NCBI GenBank assembly: GCA_965657215.1 | Contig: CBFHNR010000016.1 | Span: 1-60,892 of the forward strand | Direction of reading: 5' to 3' | Length of the DNA stretch: 60,892 nucleotides | DNA from: JAHEJA01 sp965657215 | GTDB taxonomy: Bacteria; Pseudomonadota; Alphaproteobacteria; Rhodobacterales; Rhodobacteraceae | Part shown: piece by piece, positions 44,353 to 54,097 of the stretch | Layout of the letters: each line of letters begins with the position of its first letter | How positions within the stretch are numbered: the first letter of the stretch is position 1 | Notes under the pieces: generated by a model | Databases searched by the model: none | The model's input: the letters and a program-made list of their open reading frames with translations, nothing else | Told to the model about the DNA's origin: nothing | Translations under genes and position numbers: made by a program

Positions 44353-44767
44353 TTCAGGCCGCTTCTCGACGGTGTTTGAAAGGGGGGATTTCTTGACCGT
44401 GCGGTCAGCCTTAGAAACACTATGCGAAGAGCTCGATCAAAACGGTCTATGCTCCGATATGGTCCAACGGACGGAAATTATCGTCGCCGAAGTTGCAAAC
44501 AACATTGTTGAACATGGTTGCACCAGCTCGCGCAATGTCGCCTGTACCCTCAAGTGGCGTATTGCGGGGACTACCCTATGCATCATGGTATCAGATCATG
44601 GGCAAGAAATTCCCAACATGATCTTTCGCAAACAAATTGGGTTTCCTAACATTGCCCAGCTCCCCGAAGGAGGCTTTGGTCTGGGGTTAATTCAAACTCT
44701 TTGCGATTCCCTTCGCTATAAGCGCATCAAAGGACGCAATTATTTGCTCTTAAAAATTTCGCAATAA
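44333..44767 (+). CDS. Anti-sigma factor serine kinase (RsbW/SpoIIAB-like ATPase)
   Basis: A 144-residue GHKL ATPase. The N box is EIIVAEVANNIVEHG, the G1 box is VSDHGQEIP, and the G2 box is GGFGLGLIQTLCDSL. It should bind and phosphorylate the STAS partner encoded just upstream and hold another protein, classically a sigma factor, in check. No sigma factor or PP2C phosphatase gene is adjacent. The frame could open at 44312, but the ATG at 44333 is preferred. Confidence 0.88.
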   Translation: MTHRLHNSGRFSTVFERGDFLTVRSALETLCEELDQNGLCSDMVQRTEIIVAEVANNIVEHGCTSSRNVACTLKWRIAGTTLCIMVSDHGQEIPNMIFRKQIGFPNIAQLPEGGFGLGLIQTLCDSLRYKRIKGRNYLLLKISQ

Positions 44768-44850
44768 TTAACGTTGCCGCCAAAATTCCTTTTTTCAATC
44801 TCAGTCTAGCCGCAATAGGCCTCTATCACTTTCATACAAGCCGAGTGGCT

Positions 44851-44897
44851 TTTCCCGACGTCGTGCAAATTGCCCCCACATATCCGACGTCGGGAAA
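44851..44897. repeat. 13-bp perfect inverted repeat built on GACGTC palindromes
   Basis: TTTCCCGACGTCG (44851-44863) is repeated inverted as CGACGTCGGGAAA (44885-44897) with a 21-bp spacer and 34 bp centre to centre. Each arm contains the self-palindrome CGACGTCG. It lies about 70 bp upstream of the gamma-glutamyltranspeptidase start. There is no T run, so an operator pair is more likely than a terminator. Confidence 0.7.
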
Positions 44898-44966
44898 CTT
44901 GGCTCTTTCCCTTGCTATGACACCATTTCGCGATACTGTTATCTCAGCCAAAAAGGGGTAACCACT

Positions 44967-46544
44967 ATGCGTGATTTTTATGTTCCGGGACGATCTTCGG
45001 TTTGGGCCGAGAATGGTATGTGCGCGACCTCGCACCCTTTGGCGGCGCAAGCTGCGGTGGACATCCTAAAACAAGGCGGAAATGCAATGGATGCCGCGAT
45101 TGCTGGGGCCGTTTTATTGGGGCTGTGCGAGCCTCAAATGACTGGCATCGGGGGGGATTGTTTTGTTCTCTTTTCACCCGCAGGGTCAGATGGCATTCAC
45201 GCGCTCAATGGGTCGGGCTGTGCGCCAGCGAACCTAAGTGCTGAAACGCTCAGATCAAAGGGGCACACAAGTGTTCCCCTGCGGTCCCCTCATTCGGTTA
45301 CAATCCCAACCGCGATTGATGCTTTTTGTCGGTTAAGTGAGGATTGGGGCAAGCTTGGCATAGCTGATTGCCTTGCCCCCGCGATTCACTATGCTCAAAA
45401 CGGCGTTCCAATTCATGCACGCGTCGCCTTTGATTTGGCCACGATGACCAAGGATTTGCACCCCTCTGCAATTGCCACCTATTCAAATATGGGAGCGCCG
45501 CTAAAGCTTGGGGACAGCTTCTATGCCCCAGGTCAGGCAGAGGTTCTTAAACGTATTGCCAAGGACGGACGTGACGCTTTCTACACAGGTGAAATTGCAG
45601 AGGATATGGTGTCCTCGCTCAACGCGCTTGGGGGTGTGCATCAGCTCTCAGATTTCGAAAACCAAACGTCATTTTACACAGACCCCATTTCAGGCACATA
45701 CCAAGACATTGATTTGGTTGAACATCCCCCGAACGGACAAGGGGCGACCGCGATATTGATTTTGAATATCCTGTCACACTTCAACCTCGCAGAGCTTGAT
45801 CCGATGGGGGCACAGCGCGCACATTTAGAAGCTGAGGCAACCAAGCTCGCCTATGATGCACGCAACAGGTTTATCGCCGATCCAGAGCACACATCCGCCA
45901 CAGAATATATGTTATCTCCAGTGACAGCAAAACGGCTTGCCGCGTTGATTGATCCAAACAAAGCCTTGCGAGGAGTGTCGCAAATCACGGAAGCGGTTCA
46001 CAAAGATACCGTCTACATCACAGTCGTCGACCGCGACCGAATGGCCGTTTCATTGATCTATTCAATTTTTCATGGATTCGGCTCCGGTATTGCCAGTGAA
46101 AAATTTGGGATTCTTTTTCAAAATCGGGGCGCTGGGTTCAACCTAAGCGAAGGCCATCTGAATGAGCTCAGAGGTGGCAAGCGTCCGATGCACACGATCA
46201 TTCCCGGTATGTTGGCCAAAGATGGGAAACCTCATACCTCATTCGGGGTTATGGGGGGGCAATATCAACCTACAGGACACGTTCGCTATCTGACCAACAC
46301 GCATGTCTACGGAATGAGCCCTCAAGAGGCAATTGATGCGCCGCGGTGTTTCGCCGAAGGTGACGTTCTCAAAATCGAAAAGAGTTATGACCCAGAGGTC
46401 ATTCAACAGCTGTTCAAAATGGGGCACGATGTTGATGACAAAATCGGGCCAATGGGTGGCGCTCAATCCATCATCATGCATGCATCAGGTTTGCTCGAAG
46501 GAGCATCAGACCCGCGCAAAGACGGATGTGCCCTTGGGTATTAA
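44967..46544 (+). CDS. Gamma-glutamyltranspeptidase family protein
   Basis: A 525-residue N-terminal nucleophile hydrolase. The self-cleavage and catalytic threonine is T348 in HKDTVYITVVDRD, followed by GFGSGI. N-terminal landmarks are MCATSHPLAAQAAVDILKQGGNAMDAAIA and GIGGDCFVLF (each shown in part). I see no signal peptide, so the protein may be cytoplasmic, unlike classical periplasmic enzymes. Substrates could be glutathione, other gamma-glutamyl compounds or acylated amides. A striking inverted repeat lies upstream. Confidence 0.88.
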   Translation: MRDFYVPGRSSVWAENGMCATSHPLAAQAAVDILKQGGNAMDAAIAGAVLLGLCEPQMTGIGGDCFVLFSPAGSDGIHALNGSGCAPANLSAETLRSKGHTSVPLRSPHSVTIPTAIDAFCRLSEDWGKLGIADCLAPAIHYAQNGVPIHARVAFDLATMTKDLHPSAIATYSNMGAPLKLGDSFYAPGQAEVLKRIAKDGRDAFYTGEIAEDMVSSLNALGGVHQLSDFENQTSFYTDPISGTYQDIDLVEHPPNGQGATAILILNILSHFNLAELDPMGAQRAHLEAEATKLAYDARNRFIADPEHTSATEYMLSPVTAKRLAALIDPNKALRGVSQITEAVHKDTVYITVVDRDRMAVSLIYSIFHGFGSGIASEKFGILFQNRGAGFNLSEGHLNELRGGKRPMHTIIPGMLAKDGKPHTSFGVMGGQYQPTGHVRYLTNTHVYGMSPQEAIDAPRCFAEGDVLKIEKSYDPEVIQQLFKMGHDVDDKIGPMGGAQSIIMHASGLLEGASDPRKDGCALGY

Positions 46545-46867
46545 TTCAGTTGGAAATGAAGTGGATAATGCCCGTCCATGAAGGGGCCAAACATATCGGG
46601 GATATCGGGGTGATCCACTGGTTCACCTGATTGATCTACGACAAGGTTTTGTTCGGACACGTAGGCCACATAAAAGCTATGTTCATTTTCCGCAAGCAAG
46701 TGATAAAACGGCTGCTCTTTGGTTGGGCGGTTGTCTTCGGGAATCGCGTCATACCATTCTTCGGTGTTGTTGAATTCAGGATCGACATCAAAGATCACGC
46801 CGCGAAACGGGTGATTCTTGTGTTTTACCACCTGACCTAAATGATATTTTGCGTAACGTTTAAACAT
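46541..46867 (-). CDS. hspQ: Heat shock protein HspQ
   Basis: A 108-residue adaptor of the HspQ/YccV family, which tunes Lon proteolysis in enterobacteria. Motifs include AKYHLGQVVKHKNHPFRGVI, DVDPEFNN and QPFYHLLAEN. Its stop overlaps the convergent transpeptidase gene by 4 bp. CTTGAA (46900-46905, minus strand) 33 bases upstream of the ATG resembles the -35 box of an RpoH promoter. Confidence 0.93.
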   Translation of the reverse strand: MFKRYAKYHLGQVVKHKNHPFRGVIFDVDPEFNNTEEWYDAIPEDNRPTKEQPFYHLLAENEHSFYVAYVSEQNLVVDQSGEPVDHPDIPDMFGPFMDGHYPLHFQLN

Positions 46868-47106
46868 AGCACCTTGCCCTACCCAACCACATTACAGTGT
46901 TCAAGGGGTATTTGTCCATGAAACAACGAATTTATCTTGGAAACAATCTGTCCCACGGATCGATAAAATAGTTAACCTTGGGTGAACTCTTATCATTGAG
47001 ACCGCATCAATTCGCCGACATGAGACATTTATTGGCAAAGCTGCTTTTGAAAAATCAAAATCTCTGCTATGTTAAGGGTGTAAATAATAAACATAGCGAG
47101 AGGCAG

Positions 47107-47691
47107 ATGAGCAGAACTCTTCGCATCTTAACGATGGCCCTTTTAGTTGGTTCTTGCGGAATTTCTAATAACTCCGCACCGAGGAACCTTGATAACGCCT
47201 GTTCGATTGTGAACCAGCGTCCCTCTTACTTGCGAGCGTTCAAAGCTGCGGAACGTAAATGGGGTGTGCCTGTTCACGTGCAAATGGCGACGATCCACCA
47301 AGAAAGCAAATTCATTGCGAATGCACGGACTCCTATGCGGTATGTTCTCGGCGTGATTCCACGCGGGCGTCAGAGCTCGGCTTATGGGTATTCACAAGCG
47401 CTTGATGGAACGTGGAAAGAATACCAGAGATCAACAGGTCGTTTTGGTGCGAGACGCACAAATATTCGCGATGCGGCTGATTTCATGGGATGGTATATGA
47501 AAAATACCAAAGAGCGCACAGGCGTATCCCTCTCTGATACACGCAATCAATACCTCGCCTATCACGAAGGCCAGACTGGGTATTTGCGTGGATCATATCG
47601 CAAAAAAGGCTGGCTCATGACCGTCGCGAGCAAAGTGGCAAGCCGTGGTGATATGTACAGAAACCAGTTGAAACGCTGTGGTAAAATTTAA
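47107..47691 (+). CDS. Lytic transglycosylase-like lipoprotein
   Basis: A 194-residue lipoprotein with lipobox LLVGSC (C17). The SLT-type core has the catalytic glutamate in ATIHQESKFIANA, then SAYGYSQALDGTWKEYQ and YLAYHEGQTGY. It probably cleaves peptidoglycan from the outer-membrane inner face. The frame opens at 46978, but the ATG at 47107 has GAGAGG upstream and starts the signal peptide. Confidence 0.85.
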   Translation: MSRTLRILTMALLVGSCGISNNSAPRNLDNACSIVNQRPSYLRAFKAAERKWGVPVHVQMATIHQESKFIANARTPMRYVLGVIPRGRQSSAYGYSQALDGTWKEYQRSTGRFGARRTNIRDAADFMGWYMKNTKERTGVSLSDTRNQYLAYHEGQTGYLRGSYRKKGWLMTVASKVASRGDMYRNQLKRCGKI

Positions 47692-47713
47692 AGGCGCTCG
47701 TTAGCGCCTTTTT
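47690..47713. terminator. Bidirectional intrinsic terminator
   Basis: The stem AAAGGCGCT/AGCGCCTTT with a CGTT loop and a following T run ends the plus-strand lipoprotein gene. lolA on the other strand ends at its right edge. Confidence 0.88.
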
Positions 47714-48318
47714 CATTTTTTGCGTTTTTGCGCGTTCAACATGATGTTGAATTTAGAATCTCCCAATTCCATCCCTGTTTTCACATCATTCAAGATAACA
47801 GTTGTGACATTTCCTGAGTCGTCTTCGATAATCCACTGACGCAAGGCCGCCTTAGGACCCGTGAACACAAGGTTAATTCGTCCACGGTCCGGAAACTCAG
47901 GATCTTGGACCAAGAGCGATGTGGCCTTGCCATCATATGAGTGACCCAAAACCATCCGTGCTCGTGTCAAATTAATATTTTCAGCCAAAATCAAAGAGAG
48001 GGGCGTTTTGCTCAGCGGATAGGTTTCAGGCCCGCCATCCCCCTTGGGATCAAAAATCGCCAATTGCCCAGCTGAAGCAAGGACAAGTGCGTCATTTGGC
48101 GGATCATATTCAAACCGAATACGTCCGGGACGTTTGATAAAAATTCGCCCAGTGGACAAAGTGCCATCACCGTTGATCTGCGTAAATTGCGCATCAACGG
48201 ACTTGAGACTGTTTAGGTAGGAGGACAGTGCATTCAAAGACAACTTGTCTGCACTCGCCATAGTACCTGCGGATGTCAACGCGATTAGGATCGCAAAAAG
48301 ATATGTTTTTAGCTTCAT
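47713..48318 (-). CDS. lolA: Outer-membrane lipoprotein carrier protein LolA
   Basis: A periplasmic chaperone carrying lipoproteins from LolCDE to the outer membrane. The 201 residues start with a signal peptide (MKLKTYLFAILIALTSAGTM, cut at about 23). They contain LSSYLNSLKSVDAQFTQI, RPGRIRFEYDPP and VFTGPKAALRQW, all family features. It follows ftsK by about 80 bp, a pairing common in proteobacteria. Confidence 0.92.
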   Translation of the reverse strand: MKLKTYLFAILIALTSAGTMASADKLSLNALSSYLNSLKSVDAQFTQINGDGTLSTGRIFIKRPGRIRFEYDPPNDALVLASAGQLAIFDPKGDGGPETYPLSKTPLSLILAENINLTRARMVLGHSYDGKATSLLVQDPEFPDRGRINLVFTGPKAALRQWIIEDDSGNVTTVILNDVKTGMELGDSKFNIMLNAQKRKK

Positions 48319-48396
48319 GAACCTAACATAACAATGGCGTCGCCGCGCGCCAGTCCCCTCGCAATTCTGTGAAGGGGACAAGCGGAATTCAGCACG

Positions 48397-51348
48397 TTAT
48401 TGTTGCTCTGGAACCAAAATTTCGCGCTTTCCAACGTGATTGGCGGCGGAAATCAGACCTTCGTCTTCCATTTGTTCGACCAATCGTGCGGCTTTGTTGT
48501 AGCCAATCGACAGTTTGCGTTGGATGTAACTGGTTGACACTTTGCGATCCTTGAGCACGATTGCAACCGCTTGATCATAAAGCGCATCTTCGCCCTCAGT
48601 ATTTCCACCAAGCCCCAGCACCATGTCGATGTTATCGGCCTTTTCATCATCGGGCCCTTCGACCACGCCGCTCATATATTCGGGTGGGCCATAAGCCTTG
48701 AGATGATTGACGATTTCTTCGACTTCTTCATCGCTCACGAATGGTCCATGACAGCGCGTGATTTTAGAGCCACCCGCCATATACAACATGTCCCCCATTC
48801 CCAAAAGCTGTTCAGCCCCCATTTCGCCCAAAATTGTACGGCTATCGATTTTCGATGTCACTTGGAACGAAATACGTGTTGGGAAGTTTGCTTTGATCGT
48901 GCCTGTAATAACATCAACAGACGGACGCTGTGTTGCCATGATCAAGTGGATGCCAGAGGCACGAGCCATTTGCGCAAGCCGCTGAATACAAGCTTCGATT
49001 TCCTTGCCAGCGACCATCATCAAATCCGCCATCTCGTCGACGATGACTACGATATAGGGCATTTTTTCTGGTTGGAATTCTTCTGTCTCAAAGATCGGAT
49101 CACCCGTTTGATCGTCAAATCCAGTTTGGATGGTGCGCGAGAACATTTCATTACGCGACAGCGCGTCTTGGACACGACCGTTGTATCCATCGATGTTGCG
49201 CACGCCCATTTTGGACATTTTGCGATACCGCTCTTCCATTTCGCCAACGACCCATTTCAAGGCCACAACTGCCTTTTTCGGGTCTGTCACAACAGGCGAC
49301 AGCAAATGGGGAATGCCATCATAAACCGACAATTCCAACATTTTGGGATCGATCATGATCAAGCGGCATTCTTCAGGTGTGAGCTTATAGAGGAGTGACA
49401 AGATCATCGTGTTGATCGCCACAGATTTACCAGAGCCCGTCGTTCCCGCAATCAAGAGGTGAGGCATCTTGGCAAGGTTCGCAACAATCGGTTCACCACC
49501 AATATCTTTGCCCAGCGCCAAAGGAAGCTTTTGCCCCCCATCGCCAAACGACCGGCTGGATAAGATTTCACGCAAGACAACTTTTTCACGGTTTTCATTC
49601 GGAAGCTCAATGCCGATCACCGAACGTCCTGGAACAGTTGAAACACGTGCCGACAGGGCAGACATGGATCGCGCTATATCATCGGCCAAGCCAATGACTC
49701 GGCTCGCCTTGAGACCCGGCGCAGGTTCCAATTCATACATGGTCACAACGGGACCAGGGCGAACCGAGACAATTTCCCCTTTGACGCCGTAATCATCCAA
49801 TACAGATTCCAACAAACGCGCATTTTCTTCCAAAGCTTCGTCAGACAAGTGCAGACGCTCAATTTCCTCTGGGTTCATCAAGAGGTTGAGAGGCGGTAAA
49901 TCATAGCTGACTTGAGCTGGCTCTTCGAATTTAAGCGATGGCTGAGCTTCTGCCTTAGCCCGTGTTGAAGGCTGAATTGGTTTGCGCATCAAAGGCTGCA
50001 CAATTTTCTTGGGCTCATATGTTGGGATGGGAGCCATCGGTTCATGTGAGCCATACTCCTCTGCATAGGGCTCTGTCTGTAACGGCTCATCATAACCCAT
50101 GGGCTCTGCCATCTCATCATAGCCTTCGGGCACAAAATCCTCGGACATGTAGCTGTCTTGATAGGCATCAAGCGGCGCTTCAACCTCGGCAACAGTTGGT
50201 TGTATTGCCGCTTCTTCTGTTGGGACGGGATCCGTTGCGCGCATTTGAGGCTCGGCCCGCAAAACGGGCTCTTTACGCTCAGATAGCACCAATGGATCAG
50301 GTCCACGGCCACGACCCTTGGTCAAAGTTGCCTCTTGATCCACAGTCGCGGGCTTTTTCGCCACGACGCGGTTTTTGATCACGTCGCTGATTTTTGCTTG
50401 GATGCGATCATCACCAGGCATTTCCGCAACATCAGCCACCGCTTGGGGTTCAACCAATTCTGGCTCAGGTAGCTTTTCGGCACGTTTAATTAGTGCAGGC
50501 ATGCGGGCAAGGAAGCTTGTTTTTTCTTGGAACTCGATATCGGTTTCATCCAACACATCCGATCCAACAGGGGCGCGTGGAATAGGCATTGCTTGATCAG
50601 AACTTGATGTAGCAGGAGCGGACGTAAAGGCGACGTCGTGGGAGCGACGTTGCTGACGCGTTTCGTTTATATCCTTTGCGGCACGGATAGCTCCATTTGC
50701 ACCGCGGCCTAAATAAGACATCACAGTCGCATAGCTCATCACCAAACCAAGCAATAAGAAATGCACACCGCGTTGTATTTCGTGTCTGACAAATCCAAGC
50801 ACGAACAGCATCAGAGCAATCATTGCAACAGCGGCCAAGAATGACACCAAGATGAGCCCAGCGCGCAACGGCAGAGGCAAAAAGGTTAACAGACCGCCAA
50901 CGACCATGTCGCCAAACAAACCACCTAGCCCAAAGGAATGAGTCCATTCCGCGCTTTTGACCAAGGTTGAGGCATATACAGACATCAAAGCAACAGCGAT
51001 TGGGGCAAAGATCACGCGACCAAACGCACGATCCAGTCCGTTATGTAAAACACAGCGCAATCCCCATCCCATAATGATGATACCAATGCTGAGGCTTCCC
51101 CATCCCAAAATCAAAAACAATGGGGCGGCCACAGAGGCACCCGTGACACCCAAATAGTTTTGAACGGGCGCATCAGACGCAGCCAGCCAATTGGGGTCTT
51201 CTGGTGAATAAGACCAAATCATCAAAGTAAACAGCAGCCCCACAGCCATCAGGACAAACCCAAGGAGCTCAGTCCCTCGTTTTTCCAAAACGGCTTGAGT
51301 TGTGCTATCGATCAAAGGATCTCTGCTACGCGCTGAATGATATGCCAT
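48397..51348 (-). CDS. ftsK: DNA translocase FtsK
   Basis: A membrane-anchored motor that pumps chromosome termini through the septum and activates dimer resolution. The 983 residues have four N-terminal transmembrane helices (to about 200), a long acidic/proline-rich linker (about 230-470), then a RecA-like motor with Walker A GTTGSGKS near 635-642 and Walker B YIVVIVDEMADLM. A C-terminal winged-helix gamma domain follows (STSYIQRKLSIGYNKAARLVE) that reads polar DNA motifs. Confidence 0.97.
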   Translation of the reverse strand: MAYHSARSRDPLIDSTTQAVLEKRGTELLGFVLMAVGLLFTLMIWSYSPEDPNWLAASDAPVQNYLGVTGASVAAPLFLILGWGSLSIGIIIMGWGLRCVLHNGLDRAFGRVIFAPIAVALMSVYASTLVKSAEWTHSFGLGGLFGDMVVGGLLTFLPLPLRAGLILVSFLAAVAMIALMLFVLGFVRHEIQRGVHFLLLGLVMSYATVMSYLGRGANGAIRAAKDINETRQQRRSHDVAFTSAPATSSSDQAMPIPRAPVGSDVLDETDIEFQEKTSFLARMPALIKRAEKLPEPELVEPQAVADVAEMPGDDRIQAKISDVIKNRVVAKKPATVDQEATLTKGRGRGPDPLVLSERKEPVLRAEPQMRATDPVPTEEAAIQPTVAEVEAPLDAYQDSYMSEDFVPEGYDEMAEPMGYDEPLQTEPYAEEYGSHEPMAPIPTYEPKKIVQPLMRKPIQPSTRAKAEAQPSLKFEEPAQVSYDLPPLNLLMNPEEIERLHLSDEALEENARLLESVLDDYGVKGEIVSVRPGPVVTMYELEPAPGLKASRVIGLADDIARSMSALSARVSTVPGRSVIGIELPNENREKVVLREILSSRSFGDGGQKLPLALGKDIGGEPIVANLAKMPHLLIAGTTGSGKSVAINTMILSLLYKLTPEECRLIMIDPKMLELSVYDGIPHLLSPVVTDPKKAVVALKWVVGEMEERYRKMSKMGVRNIDGYNGRVQDALSRNEMFSRTIQTGFDDQTGDPIFETEEFQPEKMPYIVVIVDEMADLMMVAGKEIEACIQRLAQMARASGIHLIMATQRPSVDVITGTIKANFPTRISFQVTSKIDSRTILGEMGAEQLLGMGDMLYMAGGSKITRCHGPFVSDEEVEEIVNHLKAYGPPEYMSGVVEGPDDEKADNIDMVLGLGGNTEGEDALYDQAVAIVLKDRKVSTSYIQRKLSIGYNKAARLVEQMEDEGLISAANHVGKREILVPEQQ

Positions 51349-51357
51349 GTTTGCCTC

Positions 51358-52536
51358 TTATGTGTACAAACAGTCACGAAGCCGCAAAAGCCCTCGTGCC
51401 ATTTGCTCTTTTGGGGCCACAAGTGCGACCCGAATATATTGCGCTCCAGGATTTCCTGTCTCTGTCTCTTTGGACAGGTATTTACCTGGCAAAACGCGAA
51501 CGCCTGTTTCTTTCCATAATTTCAAAGCGGCGGCCTCACCATCTGTGGCGTCCAACCACAAAAAGAACCCTGCTTCTGGGCTTTGATAGCCCGCGACATC
51601 TGCGAATATGTCATCGGCAATGTCGAATTTTTCTTGGTACAAGTTTCTGTTTTCGATAACGTGCTCTTCATCATCCCAAACAGCCGCGGCCACCTCTTGA
51701 AGGGGTGTGGGCAAAGGTGCACCCGAGTAAGCACGCAATTGTTTGATACGTTTGATATTTTCCGGTCCTGAGGCCACGAAGCCTGACCTTAACCCCGGAA
51801 GGTTTGAACGCTTGGACAGAGAGTGAAAGATAACCACACGCTCAGGATCCGCACCCATGTCATTGGCGACTTCTAATGCGCCAACTGGGGGATCCTTGCG
51901 GTAAATTTCACTATAACACTCATCAGCAAAAATCTTGAAATCATGCTTTCCCGCAAGCGCAATCAACGACGTCCAATAGGCGCGGCTTGCAACGGCCCCT
52001 TGCGGATTAGCAGGCGAACAAATGTAGGCGATTGCAGTACGATCCAAAATTTCAGGGGATAGCTGTGAATAATCAGGCAAGAACCCATTGTCAGGTGTCG
52101 CCGCCACATAATGTGGCTCCGCGCTCACAGACAGGCTCGCAATCATATAAACCTGATAAAAGGGATTAGGCATCAATATGATCGGCGTCTTGCCATTTAC
52201 TGTTTCAGGGCATAGCGCCATTGCCGCATTATACAGCCCTTCACGTGTCCCATTGAGCGCCATTATGTTTTTATCAGGGTCTGTTTTCACCCCATACCGT
52301 CGATCGATCCACGATGAAATGGACGCGCGCAATCGATCTGTTCCATCATTCGCAGGATAAGAATTAAAGCCAGAGATGTTTTGAACAAGCACGTCTTGAA
52401 CCCACGCAGGAAACGCGTGTTTGGGTTCCCCAATCGTCATATGCATGACCTCGCCACCCGCTTCGTGCACATCCAATAGGGCGCGCAAACGCGGAAACGC
52501 ATAGGCCGGAAGGTTCGAAAACCGCTCGGGATACAT
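51358..52536 (-). CDS. PLP-dependent aminotransferase (class I/II, DapC-like)
   Basis: A 392-residue fold-type I aminotransferase. The PLP-binding lysine is in HSLSKRSNLPGLRSGF. Other marks are LNGTREGLYNAA, CSPANPQGAV and the N-terminal FPRLRALLDVHEAGG. This N-terminus and its position beside ftsK resemble the succinyldiaminopimelate transaminase (DapC) group, which would link to lysine synthesis with dapB. That specificity is inferred. Confidence 0.85.
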   Translation of the reverse strand: MYPERFSNLPAYAFPRLRALLDVHEAGGEVMHMTIGEPKHAFPAWVQDVLVQNISGFNSYPANDGTDRLRASISSWIDRRYGVKTDPDKNIMALNGTREGLYNAAMALCPETVNGKTPIILMPNPFYQVYMIASLSVSAEPHYVAATPDNGFLPDYSQLSPEILDRTAIAYICSPANPQGAVASRAYWTSLIALAGKHDFKIFADECYSEIYRKDPPVGALEVANDMGADPERVVIFHSLSKRSNLPGLRSGFVASGPENIKRIKQLRAYSGAPLPTPLQEVAAAVWDDEEHVIENRNLYQEKFDIADDIFADVAGYQSPEAGFFLWLDATDGEAAALKLWKETGVRVLPGKYLSKETETGNPGAQYIRVALVAPKEQMARGLLRLRDCLYT

Positions 52537-52679
52537 CTAATTTGCCTCAATTATCGGGATCATATCGCCCCGTTGTTTTTATTAGAATACCTTGAGAATT
52601 GGCATTCGTCCAGAAAAAGCAGCGCAGAGAGAGGTTTTTGTGACCTGAAAAGCGCAATCAATTGAAACAAGTGTGATAT

Positions 52680-54011
52680 TTATCCCCTCAAGACCCTCTC
52701 TACGGCCGAAGACACACGCAATAAATGCTCTTCTTTAAAGGGTTTTCCCATCAACGACAGACCACAACTTGGCACATCGGTTGGCAAGGTCACAGCACAT
52801 GTTCCCATGAGGTTGCCGATCCGCGTATTTCTAAGCGCCAAGAGGTTTTCGGTCACATAGTAGTCTTGATCCTCTAACAATCGCTGCGCATTTGGCGGCA
52901 AAATCGGAGCGGTTGGGACAAGAACCGCATCAAACCCAGCGGTTTGATCATGATAGGCCTGTCGCAAAGCATGCAACTTTTGCCAAGCGGCAACATAATC
53001 TGCGGCCGTAAACTCGGCTCCACTTCGGAAACGCGCCAATATTTCAGGGAACATAAGCTCAGGCGCCTTTTCGATGTCCTGTTTCCAAGTTCCATAAGCC
53101 TCCGACGTAAACAAAATCGCGCTTAACGGCATTGCCTCGGCAACGCTCTCACAAGTTATACGCTCAACCCTTGCCCCTGCTTTTGCCAATCTCTGAACCG
53201 CTTGATCAAAGGCTTTGGCGGGTTCATCACGGATATCGTCAAATGCAACAGTATCCAAAACGGCGAAACGGCGCCCAGCTAGGGGCTCATTCGCCAAATC
53301 AATCGGCTTTTGCCCCTCAAGAGCCGCCAAAATGTGGGCGGCATCCTCAACGCTTTTGCACAAGGGTCCAACGGTATCAAAGCTTTCACAGAGAGGAACA
53401 ACCCCTTTCAGAGAGACGCGGCCAGCCGTCGTTTTCAAACCAACCAAATCATTCCAAGAGGAAGGTATGCGAACCGATCCCCCCGTATCCGAACCGATCG
53501 CAGCAGAGGAAAACCCAAATGCAACCGACGTCGCCGCCCCCGAGGATGATCCCCCCGGAACCGCATGGGGATCATTAATACAGGGCGGTGTCTGTGTAAT
53601 AGGGTTTAGGCCCAAGCCAGAAAACGCCAATTCCGACATATGGGTTTTCCCCATACACACCAAACCGCTGTGTGTCGCGTTGCGCAAGGCAACACAGTCT
53701 TGATCAGGCACGCGCCCTTTCAACAAAGCGGACCCCGCTTCTGTTGCGGAACCTGCTGTGTCAAAGAGGTCTTTCCAGCTTATTGGCACACCATCAAGCG
53801 GTGACAAACGCGATCCAGCCTTTGCACGGGTGCGCGCGGCCTGCGCTTCGGCAAGAGCGCGATCGTTGGTGAGCTTCGTAAATGTACGGACGCTATCAGC
53901 AGCGCCATCAATGCGATCAAAATACGCGGTCACCACATCAACAGGGTCTAGATCACCCCGTTGGATTGCCCGCCCTTGTTCGCTTGCCGTCATCGAAAAT
54001 TGATCAGACAT
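52680..54011 (-). CDS. Amidase (amidase signature family)
   Basis: A 443-residue hydrolase with the full Ser-cisSer-Lys triad: K80 (PISWKDLFD), S155 (PGGSSSGAA) and S179 (GSDTGGSVRIPSSW). The ATG at 54011 begins MSDQFSMTASEQGRAI, and an earlier frame start at 54023 adds four residues. It lacks the GatA context (no gatB or gatC), so it is a stand-alone amidase of unknown substrate. Confidence 0.88.
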   Translation of the reverse strand: MSDQFSMTASEQGRAIQRGDLDPVDVVTAYFDRIDGAADSVRTFTKLTNDRALAEAQAARTRAKAGSRLSPLDGVPISWKDLFDTAGSATEAGSALLKGRVPDQDCVALRNATHSGLVCMGKTHMSELAFSGLGLNPITQTPPCINDPHAVPGGSSSGAATSVAFGFSSAAIGSDTGGSVRIPSSWNDLVGLKTTAGRVSLKGVVPLCESFDTVGPLCKSVEDAAHILAALEGQKPIDLANEPLAGRRFAVLDTVAFDDIRDEPAKAFDQAVQRLAKAGARVERITCESVAEAMPLSAILFTSEAYGTWKQDIEKAPELMFPEILARFRSGAEFTAADYVAAWQKLHALRQAYHDQTAGFDAVLVPTAPILPPNAQRLLEDQDYYVTENLLALRNTRIGNLMGTCAVTLPTDVPSCGLSLMGKPFKEEHLLRVSSAVERVLRG

Positions 54012-54097
54012 CACTTTCCTCACATTTTGCCATTAGAATGAGCGTAGCGTCAGTATTGCTCATGGACAATCCCAAGAAAGATCCCATATTGCGAAGT

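Noticed and set aside
48571..49398. A 275-residue plus-strand open frame within ftsK
   Set aside because: It lies wholly antisense to the conserved FtsK motor domain and reads as histidine- and phenylalanine-rich nonsense.
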